A DNA stretch of 64,000 nt from FEN-1322 sp041663425 (GCA_041663425.1 JBAYMS010000001.1:1-64000); one strand, 5' to 3'. Shown: positions 8,425 to 17,770, counted from the stretch's first letter. Program-made: numbers and translations. The notes: a model not told the origin generated them from the sequence alone.

Positions 8425-9051
8425 CTAAACCAATTTCTTTTTAAAATCCGCCGCCGCTTTTTCTATATCCGGAGCTTCCAATATCGCCCTTATGAGCGCA
8501 ATATTTTTAGCCCCTTTTCCCAGAAGGATGTCCATATTATCAAGATTTATGCCGCCGATAAAAACGATGGGCTTCTTAGCGAGCCTTAATACTTCTTCTA
8601 CGTCTTCTGTGCCGATAAAATAATCTTTGGTCTTCGTCGGGAATACCGGTCCGAATGCTATGTAATCGATATCGCTTTCATTTGCTTCTTTAAATTGCTC
8701 CAGCGAATGCGTAGAGATGCCCACTATTTTATCTGTCCCGAGCAGTTTCCGCGTATCTTCCAGACTATATTTTTTTAGATCATCCTGGCCCAGATGAACG
8801 CCATCCGCATTGAGCTCGCCGGCAAGCACAGGGTCATCATTAACTATAAATTTAACTCTGCTTCCGTAACATATTTTACGAAGCTCTGAGCCCAACTCTT
8901 TAAGTTCGCTGCGTGGGAGGGTCTTCTCCCTCATCTGCAATATATCCACACCGCCGGAAATCGCAAGCCTGGCGATTTCTGCCGCAGGCCTTCCTTTGCC
9001 GCATTCTCCACTCAATACGAGATATAAGTTATGCTCTTTTAATTTGCTCAT
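8425..9051 (-). CDS. thiE: Thiamine phosphate synthase
   Basis: Joins HMP pyrophosphate and thiazole phosphate to thiamine phosphate. Motifs include LQMREKT near residue 40, FIVNDDPVLAGELNADGVHLGQDD near 82-105 (given in parts: VNDDPVLA and GVHLGQDD), GISTHS, and the C-terminal FIGGINLDN phosphate site. First gene of the thiE-S-G-H-F set. No TPP riboswitch is visible in the 51 bp upstream, so control of this operon is not explained by the sequence. thiC and thiD are not in the window. Confidence 0.94.
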   Translation of the reverse strand: MSKLKEHNLYLVLSGECGKGRPAAEIARLAISGGVDILQMREKTLPRSELKELGSELRKICYGSRVKFIVNDDPVLAGELNADGVHLGQDDLKKYSLEDTRKLLGTDKIVGISTHSLEQFKEANESDIDYIAFGPVFPTKTKDYFIGTEDVEEVLRLAKKPIVFIGGINLDNMDILLGKGAKNIALIRAILEAPDIEKAAADFKKKLV

Positions 9052-9102
9052 AGATAAAAAACCCTCGCACCATACACCAAACTTATGCTGTCAAGGCTGT
9101 TC

Positions 9103-10101
9103 TCACAGTCTTAAGCGTTCAACATCCTCGATTGTAGCAGGTTTTACAGAGATAGTCTTTTTATCCGCCGAACCCGCCTGCCAATAATAGACGTTCAGTA
9201 ATGGTTCGTTCCTGAACTTTGTATGATACGCCGCGACGCCTGCGGCCAGGGCAATGGTATTTTCATCGCCACCACCACGCAAAACCGCCAGAGGTCCCTG
9301 GTAATCTTTTAACTTAAACATGATATCTGTCTTTCCTGCCATCTCCTGAAGCGCCTCATTCTCATCCTGGTCTCTTCCCACAGCCAGCTTAGCCGCTGAA
9401 GATATCCTGAAGTGACGTCCGACCGTCAGGAACTTCAGATTCTGGGGTGAGAGTTCATTGTGCTGTATAAGGTCTTTAACCCTCTTCGTAAAACCGGGGT
9501 CGGTAAGAAGACACCCGCCTGCCGGGTTCGGATATTGTTTTATACCATATTGTTCGGCCAGGGTAAATTGCGGCTTACGCGACCGGCCGGATATGGCAAG
9601 CAGCCTTTCTCTGTCAACAGCACCGTCTTTTTCCGGCACTGTAGGCTCGAGCAGTTTTGCCGATAGGGGTCTGAGCAGAAAACCTTTTAAACCGGAATCT
9701 CTTGTAATGATGTTAAGCGCATCGAGCCTCTGAGACATCGGCCGCTCACCGAGCACTTCTCCCGTTATGATAAATGATGCCCCAAACTCGGCCATCATTT
9801 CTTTAGCTTTTTTAAGCATAAATATTTTACAGTCGATGCACGGATTTATATTTGCACCATATCCATGGCTGGGATTTTTGAGGACACTTATATATTCTTC
9901 GGTAATATCGACGACTCTGATCGGCACGTCGAGCGCCTTGGCAGCTTTCGTCGCGACATTCTCACCATCCTGCATGATGCAGGCGCAGAAATCTATAGAA
10001 AAATTTACCGCCTGGACCTCGACATTCTGTTCCTGCATCAGCTTTACGGCAAGAATGCTGTCAAGTCCGCCTGAAAACATAGCAATACACTTTTTGTTCA
10101 T
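9103..10101 (-). CDS. PP-loop ATPase (ThiI/MnmA-like tRNA thiolation-type protein)
   Basis: The N-terminus has the PP-loop FSGGLDSILAVKLM (residues 9-22), which adenylates a substrate carbonyl. A CIDCK motif near residue 87 and AGGCLLTD near 193 give candidate catalytic or metal cysteines as in ThiI/MnmA-type tRNA sulfurtransferases. The C-terminal third has LAVGRDQDENEAL, resembling the NFACT-R (DUF814) domain. This domain pair occurs in proteins often annotated as tRNA 2-thiouridylases. It is 51 bp upstream of the thi operon on the same strand, so it may act in sulfur transfer, but the exact substrate is unknown. 332 residues. Confidence 0.65.
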   Translation of the reverse strand: MNKKCIAMFSGGLDSILAVKLMQEQNVEVQAVNFSIDFCACIMQDGENVATKAAKALDVPIRVVDITEEYISVLKNPSHGYGANINPCIDCKIFMLKKAKEMMAEFGASFIITGEVLGERPMSQRLDALNIITRDSGLKGFLLRPLSAKLLEPTVPEKDGAVDRERLLAISGRSRKPQFTLAEQYGIKQYPNPAGGCLLTDPGFTKRVKDLIQHNELSPQNLKFLTVGRHFRISSAAKLAVGRDQDENEALQEMAGKTDIMFKLKDYQGPLAVLRGGGDENTIALAAGVAAYHTKFRNEPLLNVYYWQAGSADKKTISVKPATIEDVERLRL

Positions 10102-10140
10102 ATTGATGATTATAGCTTAGTGCGGAGCAAAACTGAAGAA

Positions 10141-12588
10141 TTAGTTTCTGCGCGGCGGAATAAACCTCTCTATCCTGTCCAGGCAGAATATGACTTCCTT
10201 TCGATTTATAGCATCGAACGGAATATATATCTGATACACCCCTTTGCCGCCATTCTTTATTCCTCCCCAGATAAAATAACAGCCTTTTTTTATTATGGAG
10301 TTCAGACGCATCTGCGCATTATTCCAATCGACAAAATAAAAATTCTTAATAGCATCGGCAGGGTCATCATAGCTTGAATCCGAGAACCATCTTCCCTCTA
10401 TCCATGATTTTTTCTCCACCTTGGTGCCGTTTTCATCACAATGGAAGAACCTGTTTATAAATATATTTTTTTTCGCAACATACACCTTCATCGGACCGTC
10501 AAAATTTTCTGCGTTCTGGCCCAGTTCAGCCATAAGTTTTTTCGCAATTTCAGGCGGGGCAGTATCGTATTGCAGCCTATCCTTTATATTAAATTTTACC
10601 GTATTGTGGCTCTCGCCGAACAGCTCATATGAATTATTTTCATTAAGCTCGTCATACTTTACCGGAACGCTCACCCACCGTCCTTTTTCCCCATCGCCCC
10701 CGGGACCCTTTTTAGCTTTTTGTCCGCGATCTATTACTATCGTTTTATACGATTCTTTCCATAGAGAATCAAATTTTTCTTTATATTCTTTGACAGCGCA
10801 CGGAATAAAGACAAGACTTTCTCTCTCTTTGGTTTTTTTACCATCCCAATCATAACTGCCGGTAACCGTCTCATTTCCTATGACTACAAACTCATTGCTC
10901 ATGAGGCGCTTGCTTACACGATCATAGGTTATCGAAATATCTCCCCTTCGATAATTATTGATTCCCGAGACAGCCTCCTGCCGTTCAGCTTTTTTCTGAA
11001 GATCGCAAAAGTACTTTTTTATGATCCCTTTCTTTTGCTGGCTCGGATCAAGCAGGATTTGAATATTAACTCCCGATTCTCTGGCATCGAATAACGCTTT
11101 TGCTATTTTTTTATTTGTGAAAGAATGTTGCGCTATGCGTATGCTGGTATCTTCTGCGGGATGTTCCAGTTTACGTATCTTTGCTTTGTGGATAGAATTT
11201 ATTATTGCTGTTTCACATTCGCATTGGCTGGAAAAATATGCTCTTACACCGTCGGGCGGTGAAAGATTTCGCGGTAACAGCCGTTTTTCGCCTCCCCACA
11301 GATAATCAAATTCCTCCTGAAAGCCGTCGGCATATTGTGTTAGAACGAGGCTGTCTTCGTTTATTTTTCCCGCTTTCTCGTCCCAATCAGAGCTGCCTGT
11401 CACTACAACCTTTTTATCGACAATAATAAACTTATCATGCATAAGGCCATTGCGCGAATCATACATTATATTCACTCCGCACTTTACCAGTTTTTTACTT
11501 ATATCATCGTCCGCCTGGTCCTTGTTTAACACGATCCTTACCCTGACACCCGGCCGCCTGTTTTTCAGTGCACTCAACAAGACGTCGGATTTAAAATTAT
11601 ACATGACTATATCGATCGCATTGTGAGCATTTGCGATTTCTTTGGACAAAGAACCAAGGGAACTGCCGTCCGGTGAAAATAAAACACGCGCAGGTTCGTA
11701 TGCCTTCACACTGTCTATTACTGTATAGTTTAATTTGCCCTGTATCGCTTCTATGTCTTTACGATTTTTACCGTCATTGTGCCTGGCGAGGATCTCCAAT
11801 ACACGGCGCCGCTCAGCGGTATTGTCCATGAGATCATCCGTTATTCTGTATTCGTATCCACCGGACATTGCTGTATTTGCCGTAACCAATCCCATCTGCG
11901 CGAGCAGATCCAGGCTGCGATAAACCTTCTGTGGAGATATTTCCATTTTTTTTGCATATTCCGAAACTGTGGCTTTTCCCTTAAAGTTATACGTAAGGCA
12001 TTTCAATACTTCGCTCACCGGCAAAGGTCCTGCCCTGTTATTTTCCTCTGTGATTTCTTTGTATTTTTCACAGCTTAACTCTTCAACAAAAATCCTGCGG
12101 AAAGACCGTGACCCGACCTCTATATGATTAAACGTTCTGGCCCTGCTTTTATTGCGGAAATAATGGAAAACTTTGGCACTCGAACCGGGTCTTTGCCTAT
12201 AAGTTATGTATACCCCGTCCTGTATATCGATTTTTTCTATTTTCACCCTGCTGCAATTCGGCAATTTTATAATACGCCGGAGATCGCTAAGCGAAAGTCC
12301 TGCTTCCAGTCCTCTCGATACAAAAAAAGCTGTGTAAAGAAATGTTGTATCGCTTTCTAATTTTTCTTTCGTGTCGTTTGTATCGCTACATACCTTAAGC
12401 TGATTATCGGCGTTTGTGATTTTCACCAATGGCGCAAATTGTGAGTTAGGGCTTATGCTTTGAATGTCGGGATAAATGGGGGCATCGCTTAATAGCGCAT
12501 ATAATAAAAAAGACCATGCGGCGATCTTTATCCCACATGGTCTATGCGGCTTTTTTGCAAACCTGCTTTCTACTAAAACAATACTCAC
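10141..12588 (-). CDS. Large PLD-fold protein with internal winged helix, probably exported
   Basis: 815 residues, GTG start at 12588 behind an AAAGGTG site. The N-terminus has a basic stretch then a hydrophobic run (IKIAAWSFLLYALL), a possible signal sequence or anchor. Residues ~200-260 look like a winged helix (SEYAKKMEISPQKVYRSLD, then a wing). From ~300 there are two phospholipase-D-like repeats. The first has the catalytic HKD motif LMHDKFIIVD followed by VVTGSSDW. The second keeps the fold (FVVIGNETVTGSYDW) but has lost both His and Lys. Active PLD enzymes need two HKD motifs, so it would have to dimerise or be a single-motif nuclease. The last ~150 residues match nothing I recognise. 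Function unknown; nuclease or lipase both possible. Confidence 0.6.
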   Translation of the reverse strand: MSIVLVESRFAKKPHRPCGIKIAAWSFLLYALLSDAPIYPDIQSISPNSQFAPLVKITNADNQLKVCSDTNDTKEKLESDTTFLYTAFFVSRGLEAGLSLSDLRRIIKLPNCSRVKIEKIDIQDGVYITYRQRPGSSAKVFHYFRNKSRARTFNHIEVGSRSFRRIFVEELSCEKYKEITEENNRAGPLPVSEVLKCLTYNFKGKATVSEYAKKMEISPQKVYRSLDLLAQMGLVTANTAMSGGYEYRITDDLMDNTAERRRVLEILARHNDGKNRKDIEAIQGKLNYTVIDSVKAYEPARVLFSPDGSSLGSLSKEIANAHNAIDIVMYNFKSDVLLSALKNRRPGVRVRIVLNKDQADDDISKKLVKCGVNIMYDSRNGLMHDKFIIVDKKVVVTGSSDWDEKAGKINEDSLVLTQYADGFQEEFDYLWGGEKRLLPRNLSPPDGVRAYFSSQCECETAIINSIHKAKIRKLEHPAEDTSIRIAQHSFTNKKIAKALFDARESGVNIQILLDPSQQKKGIIKKYFCDLQKKAERQEAVSGINNYRRGDISITYDRVSKRLMSNEFVVIGNETVTGSYDWDGKKTKERESLVFIPCAVKEYKEKFDSLWKESYKTIVIDRGQKAKKGPGGDGEKGRWVSVPVKYDELNENNSYELFGESHNTVKFNIKDRLQYDTAPPEIAKKLMAELGQNAENFDGPMKVYVAKKNIFINRFFHCDENGTKVEKKSWIEGRWFSDSSYDDPADAIKNFYFVDWNNAQMRLNSIIKKGCYFIWGGIKNGGKGVYQIYIPFDAINRKEVIFCLDRIERFIPPRRN

Positions 12589-12618
12589 AGGATTTCACCT
12601 TTCTTTAAAAAGGCGGGC

Positions 12619-12654
12619 ATAAAAAAATGCCTGGCGAAAATATGCCAAGCATTT
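12619..12654 (-). terminator. Rho-independent terminator after rarA
   Basis: Minus-strand hairpin with an 11 bp stem (AAATGCTTGGC with GCCAGGCATTT, one G-T pair), 8 nt loop, then a run of seven T. It lies about 110 bp after the rarA stop and about 30 bp before the next gene's start, so it ends the 6S-rarA unit. Confidence 0.88.
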
Positions 12655-12762
12655 ATTCAGTATTTTTAAAGCCTATAAAAGCTTACATTAAGAATGGGGA
12701 TAAAGCAATAGGCGGGAGGCTACCTTTTTTATCTTTAATCAACTAAATTTAACAAAAGATTA

Positions 12763-14067
12763 TCACTGCTTTTTAAGATTTTCAAGCCATTCTTTGATCT
12801 TTTTCTCGTAACCCATCTCGGTTGGGATGTAATAAGCCTTGCTGGAGGGCTTATATTCCTGCTTCACATAATGATTTTTGAAATCGTGCGCATATTTGTA
12901 ATCTTTGCCGTGTCCGAATGCATCGGAATCCATAGTAGCATCTTTGAGGTGGTTAGGCACTTCCAGGACCTTACCCTCCTCAACATCTTTCATAGCTGCC
13001 TCTATGCCCAGATACGCCGCATTTGACTTAGGTGCACATGCTACATAAACGGCTGCCTGGGCAAGCGGTATGCGCGCTTCCGGCATTCCGACAAATTCCG
13101 ACACCTGCAGCGCCGCATTCGCTATTACTATCGCCTGCGGGTCTGCGTTACCCACATCTTCTGCCGCACATATCACGATTCTGCGGGCTATAAACCGCGG
13201 ATCTTCGCCTGCGTAGATCATCTTTGCCAGCCAATAAAGCGCTGCGTCCGGATCCGAGCCTCTCATAGACTTTATGAATGCGGAGATCGTGTCGTAATGC
13301 CCGTCTTCGTCTTTGTCATACAATACGGACTTCTTCTGTATCGACTCCTCGGCAACTTTAAGCGTAAAATGTATTTTTTTGTCTTTGGCGGCAAGGGTGG
13401 TCAGCGCTCCTACCTCAAGCGCAGAAAGAGCCCTCCTCGCATCACCATCTGAAACTTTAGCCAGATGCTCCAGCGCTCCGGCCTCTATCTCAACCGGCAT
13501 CTTACCAAGTCCGCGCTCTTTGTCTGCCAAAGCCTTTTTTAATATTGTAATTATATTTTCGTCTGAAAGTTTCTTGTATTCGAAAACCTGGGACCGGGAC
13601 AGTAAGGCGGCATTTACGTAAAAGAACGGGTTATGTGTTGTTGTGCCTATCAGTATTGGGTTGCCGGCTTCAACATCCGGCATAAGCACATCCTGCTGCG
13701 CCTTATTAAACCGGTGTATCTCGTCGACTAAAAGTATTGTCCGTTTGCCGCTGGTCGCTTCGCGCTTATGCGCCTGTTCTATTATACGCCGCATGTCCGC
13801 GACATTGTTTGACGCGGCGTTTATACGCTCAAAATGGGAATTCGTCTTCTCGCTTATTATAAGAGCAAGTGTAGTCTTGCCGCAACCAGGAGGGCCATAA
13901 AGAATTATCGAGGAGATAGTATCGGATTCGATCAGACGGCGCAACAGCTTATCTTTGCCGAGGATATGTTCCTGGCCTACAAAATCATCGAGCGACCCGG
14001 GCCTCATACGCGAGGCCATAGGCTCATTTTCTTTTATTTTAATTTTTTCTTTTTCGAATAGATCCAT
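12763..14067 (-). CDS. rarA: Replication-associated recombination protein A (AAA+ ATPase)
   Basis: RarA/MgsA/Mgs1 family AAA+ protein acting at stalled forks, related to clamp loaders. The N-terminus reads MDLFE then MASRMRPGSLDDFVGQEH, as in the family. Walker A is LYGPPGCGKTTLA near residue 57, Walker B is LLVDEIHRFN near 116, sensor 1 IGTTTHNPFF near 140; the C-terminal tetramerisation region includes RFIARRIVICAAEDVG. 434 residues, full length. It begins about 8 bp after the 6S RNA ends and has no clear ribosome site of its own. Confidence 0.95.
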   Translation of the reverse strand: MDLFEKEKIKIKENEPMASRMRPGSLDDFVGQEHILGKDKLLRRLIESDTISSIILYGPPGCGKTTLALIISEKTNSHFERINAASNNVADMRRIIEQAHKREATSGKRTILLVDEIHRFNKAQQDVLMPDVEAGNPILIGTTTHNPFFYVNAALLSRSQVFEYKKLSDENIITILKKALADKERGLGKMPVEIEAGALEHLAKVSDGDARRALSALEVGALTTLAAKDKKIHFTLKVAEESIQKKSVLYDKDEDGHYDTISAFIKSMRGSDPDAALYWLAKMIYAGEDPRFIARRIVICAAEDVGNADPQAIVIANAALQVSEFVGMPEARIPLAQAAVYVACAPKSNAAYLGIEAAMKDVEEGKVLEVPNHLKDATMDSDAFGHGKDYKYAHDFKNHYVKQEYKPSSKAYYIPTEMGYEKKIKEWLENLKKQ

Positions 14068-14074
14068 ATTAAAT

Positions 14075-14246
14075 AAAAAAATCCCCGCCTGTGCCGTGTG
14101 AACTTAATAATTTTGATCCCGATTCTCATCAGGTGGGAGCCCTCGAACAAACGCCAAAGCGTTTAACCAGTTAGGCCCCCGATTCTAAATTATTGGGTCA
14201 AAATTTCTAATTCAATCACGCGCACCGCAGGGATATTTCTATTCCT
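14075..14246 (-). ncRNA. ssrS: 6S RNA
   Basis: About 172 nt between pheT and rarA. The ends pair: ATCCCTGC near 14233 with GGCGGGGAT near 14085, continuing GTGC/GCAC and GTGA/TCAC. A second block pairs AATTTTGA + CCC with GGG + TCAAAATT. This leaves a large central bubble and then a distal arm: GGGGGCCT pairs with GGGCTCCC over 8 bp, capped by an AAACGC/GCGTTT hairpin. A long closing stem, central bubble and terminal arm mimicking a melted promoter is the 6S RNA architecture. A T7 run follows. 6S genes are next to rarA in several other bacteria. Ends are estimates. Confidence 0.82.
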
Positions 14247-14252
14247 AAATAA

Positions 14253-14281
14253 AGTATATCATACGATTACCGCAAAGGCAA
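14253..14281 (-). promoter_or_regulatory. Promoter of the 6S RNA
   Basis: TTGCCT (14276-14281), 17 bp spacer, TATACT (14253-14258) with an extended -10 TGA just before it. The predicted start near 14246 matches the 5' end of the folded RNA. Confidence 0.82.
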
Positions 14282-14306
14282 ATTACGCCCGGGCGGTGCG
14301 ATGGTT

Positions 14307-16346
14307 CTATCGTAATTTTGCGTCGAGTTTTTCTTCAAGTACACGCAGAATATTTGAATGGACAGACGTAACATCTTTTTCTTCGAGAGTTTTGGACAGA
14401 TCAGCGTATTCAAGCCTGTAGGTAAGACTAACCTTACCGTCGGGAATCTGTTTACCGGCATATCTGTCGATCAGTTTTATCTCTTTTAGGATCGTCCCTG
14501 CCGTAGATTTTACCAGGTCGATAAGATCGGCATTTAAAACATCTTTGGGTACTACAAGCGACATGTCCCTGTGAGCTGACGGGTATTTCGGAAGCTCTAC
14601 AAATCGCTTTTTAAGATTAGCGTGTTTTATTATAGTTTCCAGCGACAGCTCGCAGAAATATACATTGTCTTTGACGTCAAATTTATTAAGCATCTCCCTG
14701 TAAACCTCGCCTATCATGCCTATCACTTCTCCGGATATCTCAATAGATGCAGAGCATGAACGGGAATAAATATCGCCTGAGGTGGTTTTGAAAATTACTT
14801 TATCTATGCCGAGCGCTGATAAGGCCGCCTCTACCATTCCTTTTAGATCAAAAAAGCTGCAGGCCCTGGCGCCTTCTATCCAACTCGTCACCTCTCCGGT
14901 AATGCCTATCGATAGATGTTTTTTTTCGGCAAATTTAATATCCGATTCTCTTATATATATTTTACCTATCTCAAAAAGTTTCAGATCTTTTGCTTTCCTG
15001 TTTATATTCCATAATATCGAGGAAAGCATGCCCGAGACAAGATTCGGCCGCATCACTTCCTGCTCGCTCGATAGCGGATTCTTTATCTCAACTATGGTGT
15101 TCAAAGCCGTATCAGAAACCGTAAGCATATTCTTACCAAGCAAACTATAGGTTATGATCTCGTCCGCACCCAATCCAGTCAGTATTGTCCTTACTATTGT
15201 TTCGACTGTCATCTCAACGGGGATTTTGTTCTCCTGCTCCACTATTTCAGGTATGGTGCTCGGTATTTTATTATAACCATATATGCGGGCCACCTCTTCC
15301 ACCACGTCTATCTCTGTGTTAAGATCATACCGGAATGGCGGCGGTTCCACCACTATGCCGCTCTTTGAAGTTTTCTTTATCTTCATACCGAGGGAACTGA
15401 TAATTCTCTTTGCCGTAAGCGCGGGTACTTCTATCCCCAAAGTTGCCTCAAGCTTTGAAAACCGTAACGTTATCGTTTTTTTAGCTGGAATATTTTTGCC
15501 TATGTCGATAAAATTACAAATTTCACCGCGGGCCGTTTCTTTTATAAGTGACGCCGCCCGCGAAGAGGAATACACTATATTATTTATATCTATCTTTCTT
15601 TCAAACCGATAGCTTGAATCAGTAGATATGCCGAGCGATCGGGCAGTTCTTCTCACGGATATCTGGTCAAATGAAGCAGCTTCAAGTAGTATATTTTTCG
15701 TTGCGTTTGTAACTTCTGTATTTATACCGCCCATCACTCCGGCGATCGCGATCGCTTTCACTTTATCGGCTATTACAAGCATGGACTCGGTAAGAGTTCT
15801 TTCGACACCATCGATCGTGACTATCTTTTCGCCCTTGCGCGCCTTCCTTATAATGATCTCGCCGCCTTCGATTTTATCCATATCGAAAGCATGCATGGGC
15901 TGGCCGGTTTCGAATAAACAGAAATTGGTTATATCGACAACGTTATTGACCGGGCGCAGGTTCATTGCATCAAGTTTTTTTCTGATCCCATCTGCGGAAT
16001 CCGCGACTTTTACATCTTTTATAACCTGCAGCGTATATCTGGGACATAAGGTTTTTTCTTCAACGTTAACTTTTATCCCGGCTTTATCTTTGGAAGTTTT
16101 TATTTTCGGAAGGATGGGCAGTTTAAGTTTATTACCCGTAATGGCAGAAAGCTCTCTTGCCACTCCTATGTGCGATAGCCAATCGGGCCTATTCGCAGTA
16201 ACTTCTATTTCCAGAATGTAGTCGCTGCCTTCTTTATGCAAGATAGACTCTGTTGTAAGCCCGGACATTGTCAGCAGTTCTGCCAACTTTTCGGGCGCAG
16301 CATTCAGATTTATATAGTCTTTTAACCAGTTATAGCTTATGCGCAT
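14307..16346 (-). CDS. pheT: Phenylalanyl-tRNA synthetase beta subunit, short form
   Basis: Beta chain of the alpha2-beta2 PheRS. It begins MRISYNWLKDYINL and passes straight from the B1 part to the editing and B5 regions (TANRPDWLSHIGVARE near residue 50, RPVNNVVDITNF near 132, FGETGQPMHAFD-like FETGQPMHAFD near 145). The C-terminal FDX-ACB anticodon-binding domain is present (YPSAHRDMSLVVPKDV near 585). At 679 residues it lacks the ~110-residue EMAP/OB-fold tRNA-binding insertion of E. coli PheT (~795). Short beta chains of this kind are known. Starts 3 bp after pheS stops. Confidence 0.95.
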   Translation of the reverse strand: MRISYNWLKDYINLNAAPEKLAELLTMSGLTTESILHKEGSDYILEIEVTANRPDWLSHIGVARELSAITGNKLKLPILPKIKTSKDKAGIKVNVEEKTLCPRYTLQVIKDVKVADSADGIRKKLDAMNLRPVNNVVDITNFCLFETGQPMHAFDMDKIEGGEIIIRKARKGEKIVTIDGVERTLTESMLVIADKVKAIAIAGVMGGINTEVTNATKNILLEAASFDQISVRRTARSLGISTDSSYRFERKIDINNIVYSSSRAASLIKETARGEICNFIDIGKNIPAKKTITLRFSKLEATLGIEVPALTAKRIISSLGMKIKKTSKSGIVVEPPPFRYDLNTEIDVVEEVARIYGYNKIPSTIPEIVEQENKIPVEMTVETIVRTILTGLGADEIITYSLLGKNMLTVSDTALNTIVEIKNPLSSEQEVMRPNLVSGMLSSILWNINRKAKDLKLFEIGKIYIRESDIKFAEKKHLSIGITGEVTSWIEGARACSFFDLKGMVEAALSALGIDKVIFKTTSGDIYSRSCSASIEISGEVIGMIGEVYREMLNKFDVKDNVYFCELSLETIIKHANLKKRFVELPKYPSAHRDMSLVVPKDVLNADLIDLVKSTAGTILKEIKLIDRYAGKQIPDGKVSLTYRLEYADLSKTLEEKDVTSVHSNILRVLEEKLDAKLR

Positions 16347-16349
16347 ATA

Positions 16350-17390
16350 TTAAAATTGTTTCAGGAACCTCTCGTCGTTCTCAAAAAACAGCCTTATGTC
16401 ATTTACTCCATACTTAAGTATTGCTATCCTGTCAGCTCCCATGCCGAATGCAAATCCGGTATATTTTTCCGGATCATATCCTACATTTTTAAACACCTTC
16501 GGATTTACCATGCCTGAACCCAATATCTCTATCCAGCCTTTACCGCCGCAGAGACTGCATCTGGCATGACCCTTAGATCCCGATCCTTGCCCTCCGCAAA
16601 GTATGCATGATATATCTACTTCGGCGCTGGGTTCCGTGAAAGGAAAGAAACTCGGACGGAAACGCATTCTTGTAGATTTTCCAAATAACTGCTTTGCAAA
16701 TACTTCTAAAACACCTTTGAGATCGGAAAATTTTATTGATTTTCCTACTACCAGCCCCTCGATCTGATGGAACATGAAGGAGTGAGATGCGTCGGTAGCG
16801 TCAGGCCTGTAAACTTTCCCCGGAACGATTATCGAAAATGGCGGTTTATTCTTTTCCATAAAGCGCGCCTGTACTGGAGATGTATGGCTTCTTAAAAGAT
16901 ATTTTTCTGCGGACTTCAGATAAAAAGTATCGAAAGCATCCCTGGAGGGATGTTCCAGCGGTATGTTCAGAGCTTCAAAATTATAACGCTCAGTCTCTAT
17001 TTCCGGCCCCTCGACTATCTTAAAACCAAGCGAGACGAATACTGAGCATATTTCGTTTATTGTCTGCGTAATAGGATGTATCTTGCCGGGTTTTCTGGCA
17101 ATGCCGGGCAGCGTTACATCAATACGGTCTTTGATTTCTTCGGCATGCGAAGCTACAGCCAGCTTATCATCAAGCGTCTTGGTAAGAGTGTTCTTAAGGG
17201 CATTTACAAGGACACCTACCTCGGGTTTTTCGGCAGCGGGAAGGAGCGCCATTTTTTTAAACAACTCCGTCACCACACCTTTACGCCCGAGATATTTTAT
17301 CCTTAGAGTCTCCAGACAAGCCTTGTCGGTATTTGATGAACCTATCTCGGCAAGTGCTTCGGCTTCTATTTTTTTAAGCTCTTCTTTCAT
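16350..17390 (-). CDS. pheS: Phenylalanyl-tRNA synthetase alpha subunit
   Basis: Catalytic chain of PheRS; class II aminoacyl-tRNA synthetase. An N-terminal helical arm (1-85) is followed by the catalytic core: HPITQTINEICSVFVSLGF (motif 1 region), LLRSHTSPVQ (motif 2) and GFAFGMGADRIAILKYG (motif 3). Two CxxC pairs (CILCGGQG and CSLCGGKG near residue 275) form a zinc-knuckle-like insertion seen in many bacterial PheS. 346 residues. Operon order rpmI-rplT-pheS-pheT is the classic one. Confidence 0.96.
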   Translation of the reverse strand: MKEELKKIEAEALAEIGSSNTDKACLETLRIKYLGRKGVVTELFKKMALLPAAEKPEVGVLVNALKNTLTKTLDDKLAVASHAEEIKDRIDVTLPGIARKPGKIHPITQTINEICSVFVSLGFKIVEGPEIETERYNFEALNIPLEHPSRDAFDTFYLKSAEKYLLRSHTSPVQARFMEKNKPPFSIIVPGKVYRPDATDASHSFMFHQIEGLVVGKSIKFSDLKGVLEVFAKQLFGKSTRMRFRPSFFPFTEPSAEVDISCILCGGQGSGSKGHARCSLCGGKGWIEILGSGMVNPKVFKNVGYDPEKYTGFAFGMGADRIAILKYGVNDIRLFFENDERFLKQF

Positions 17391-17411
17391 CTGCTAAGCT
17401 TTACGTTCCTG

Positions 17412-17759
17412 CTATGCTTTTACTGCTTCTACAAGTTTTGTAAATGCCTTTTTATCAGAAACTGCAAGTTCCGCCAGTATCTTTCTGTCTATAAGAACTT
17501 TTATCTTCTTGAGGCCGTTCATGAACTTCGAGTAAGATATTTCGTTCTCTCTGCAGGCTGCATTGATCCTGACTATCCAAAGCGAACGGAAATCGCGTTT
17601 ACGCGCTTTACGGTCTCTGGTGGCATACATCATGCCTTTTGCCACGGACTCCATAGCGCGTTTATGAAAACGCGACCTGCCGCCCCATTGGCCTTCGGCA
17701 AGTTTCATTACCCTTTTTTTACGTTTATGTGCCGCTACTGCATGTTTTACTTTTGACAT
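17412..17759 (-). CDS. rplT: 50S ribosomal protein L20
   Basis: Basic 115-residue protein that nucleates early 50S assembly on 23S rRNA. Conserved stretches include RGGRSRFHKRAMESVAKG-like GRSRFHKRAMESV, ATRDRKARKRDFRSLWIVRI and NGLKKIKVLIDRK. It lies in the infC-rpmI-rplT order expected, 11 bp after rpmI. In many bacteria L20 represses this operon; no clear L20 leader structure was identified here. Confidence 0.96.
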   Translation of the reverse strand: MSKVKHAVAAHKRKKRVMKLAEGQWGGRSRFHKRAMESVAKGMMYATRDRKARKRDFRSLWIVRINAACRENEISYSKFMNGLKKIKVLIDRKILAELAVSDKKAFTKLVEAVKA

Positions 17760-17770
17760 TGATCCCCCTT

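Noticed and set aside
9052..9102. TPP riboswitch ahead of the thi operon
   Set aside because: Only 51 bp and no CTGAGA or the second conserved TPP core.
14105..14190. Possible tRNA, because of a GTTCGAG-like loop
   Set aside because: No cloverleaf can be drawn; the segment is the distal arm of the 6S RNA fold.
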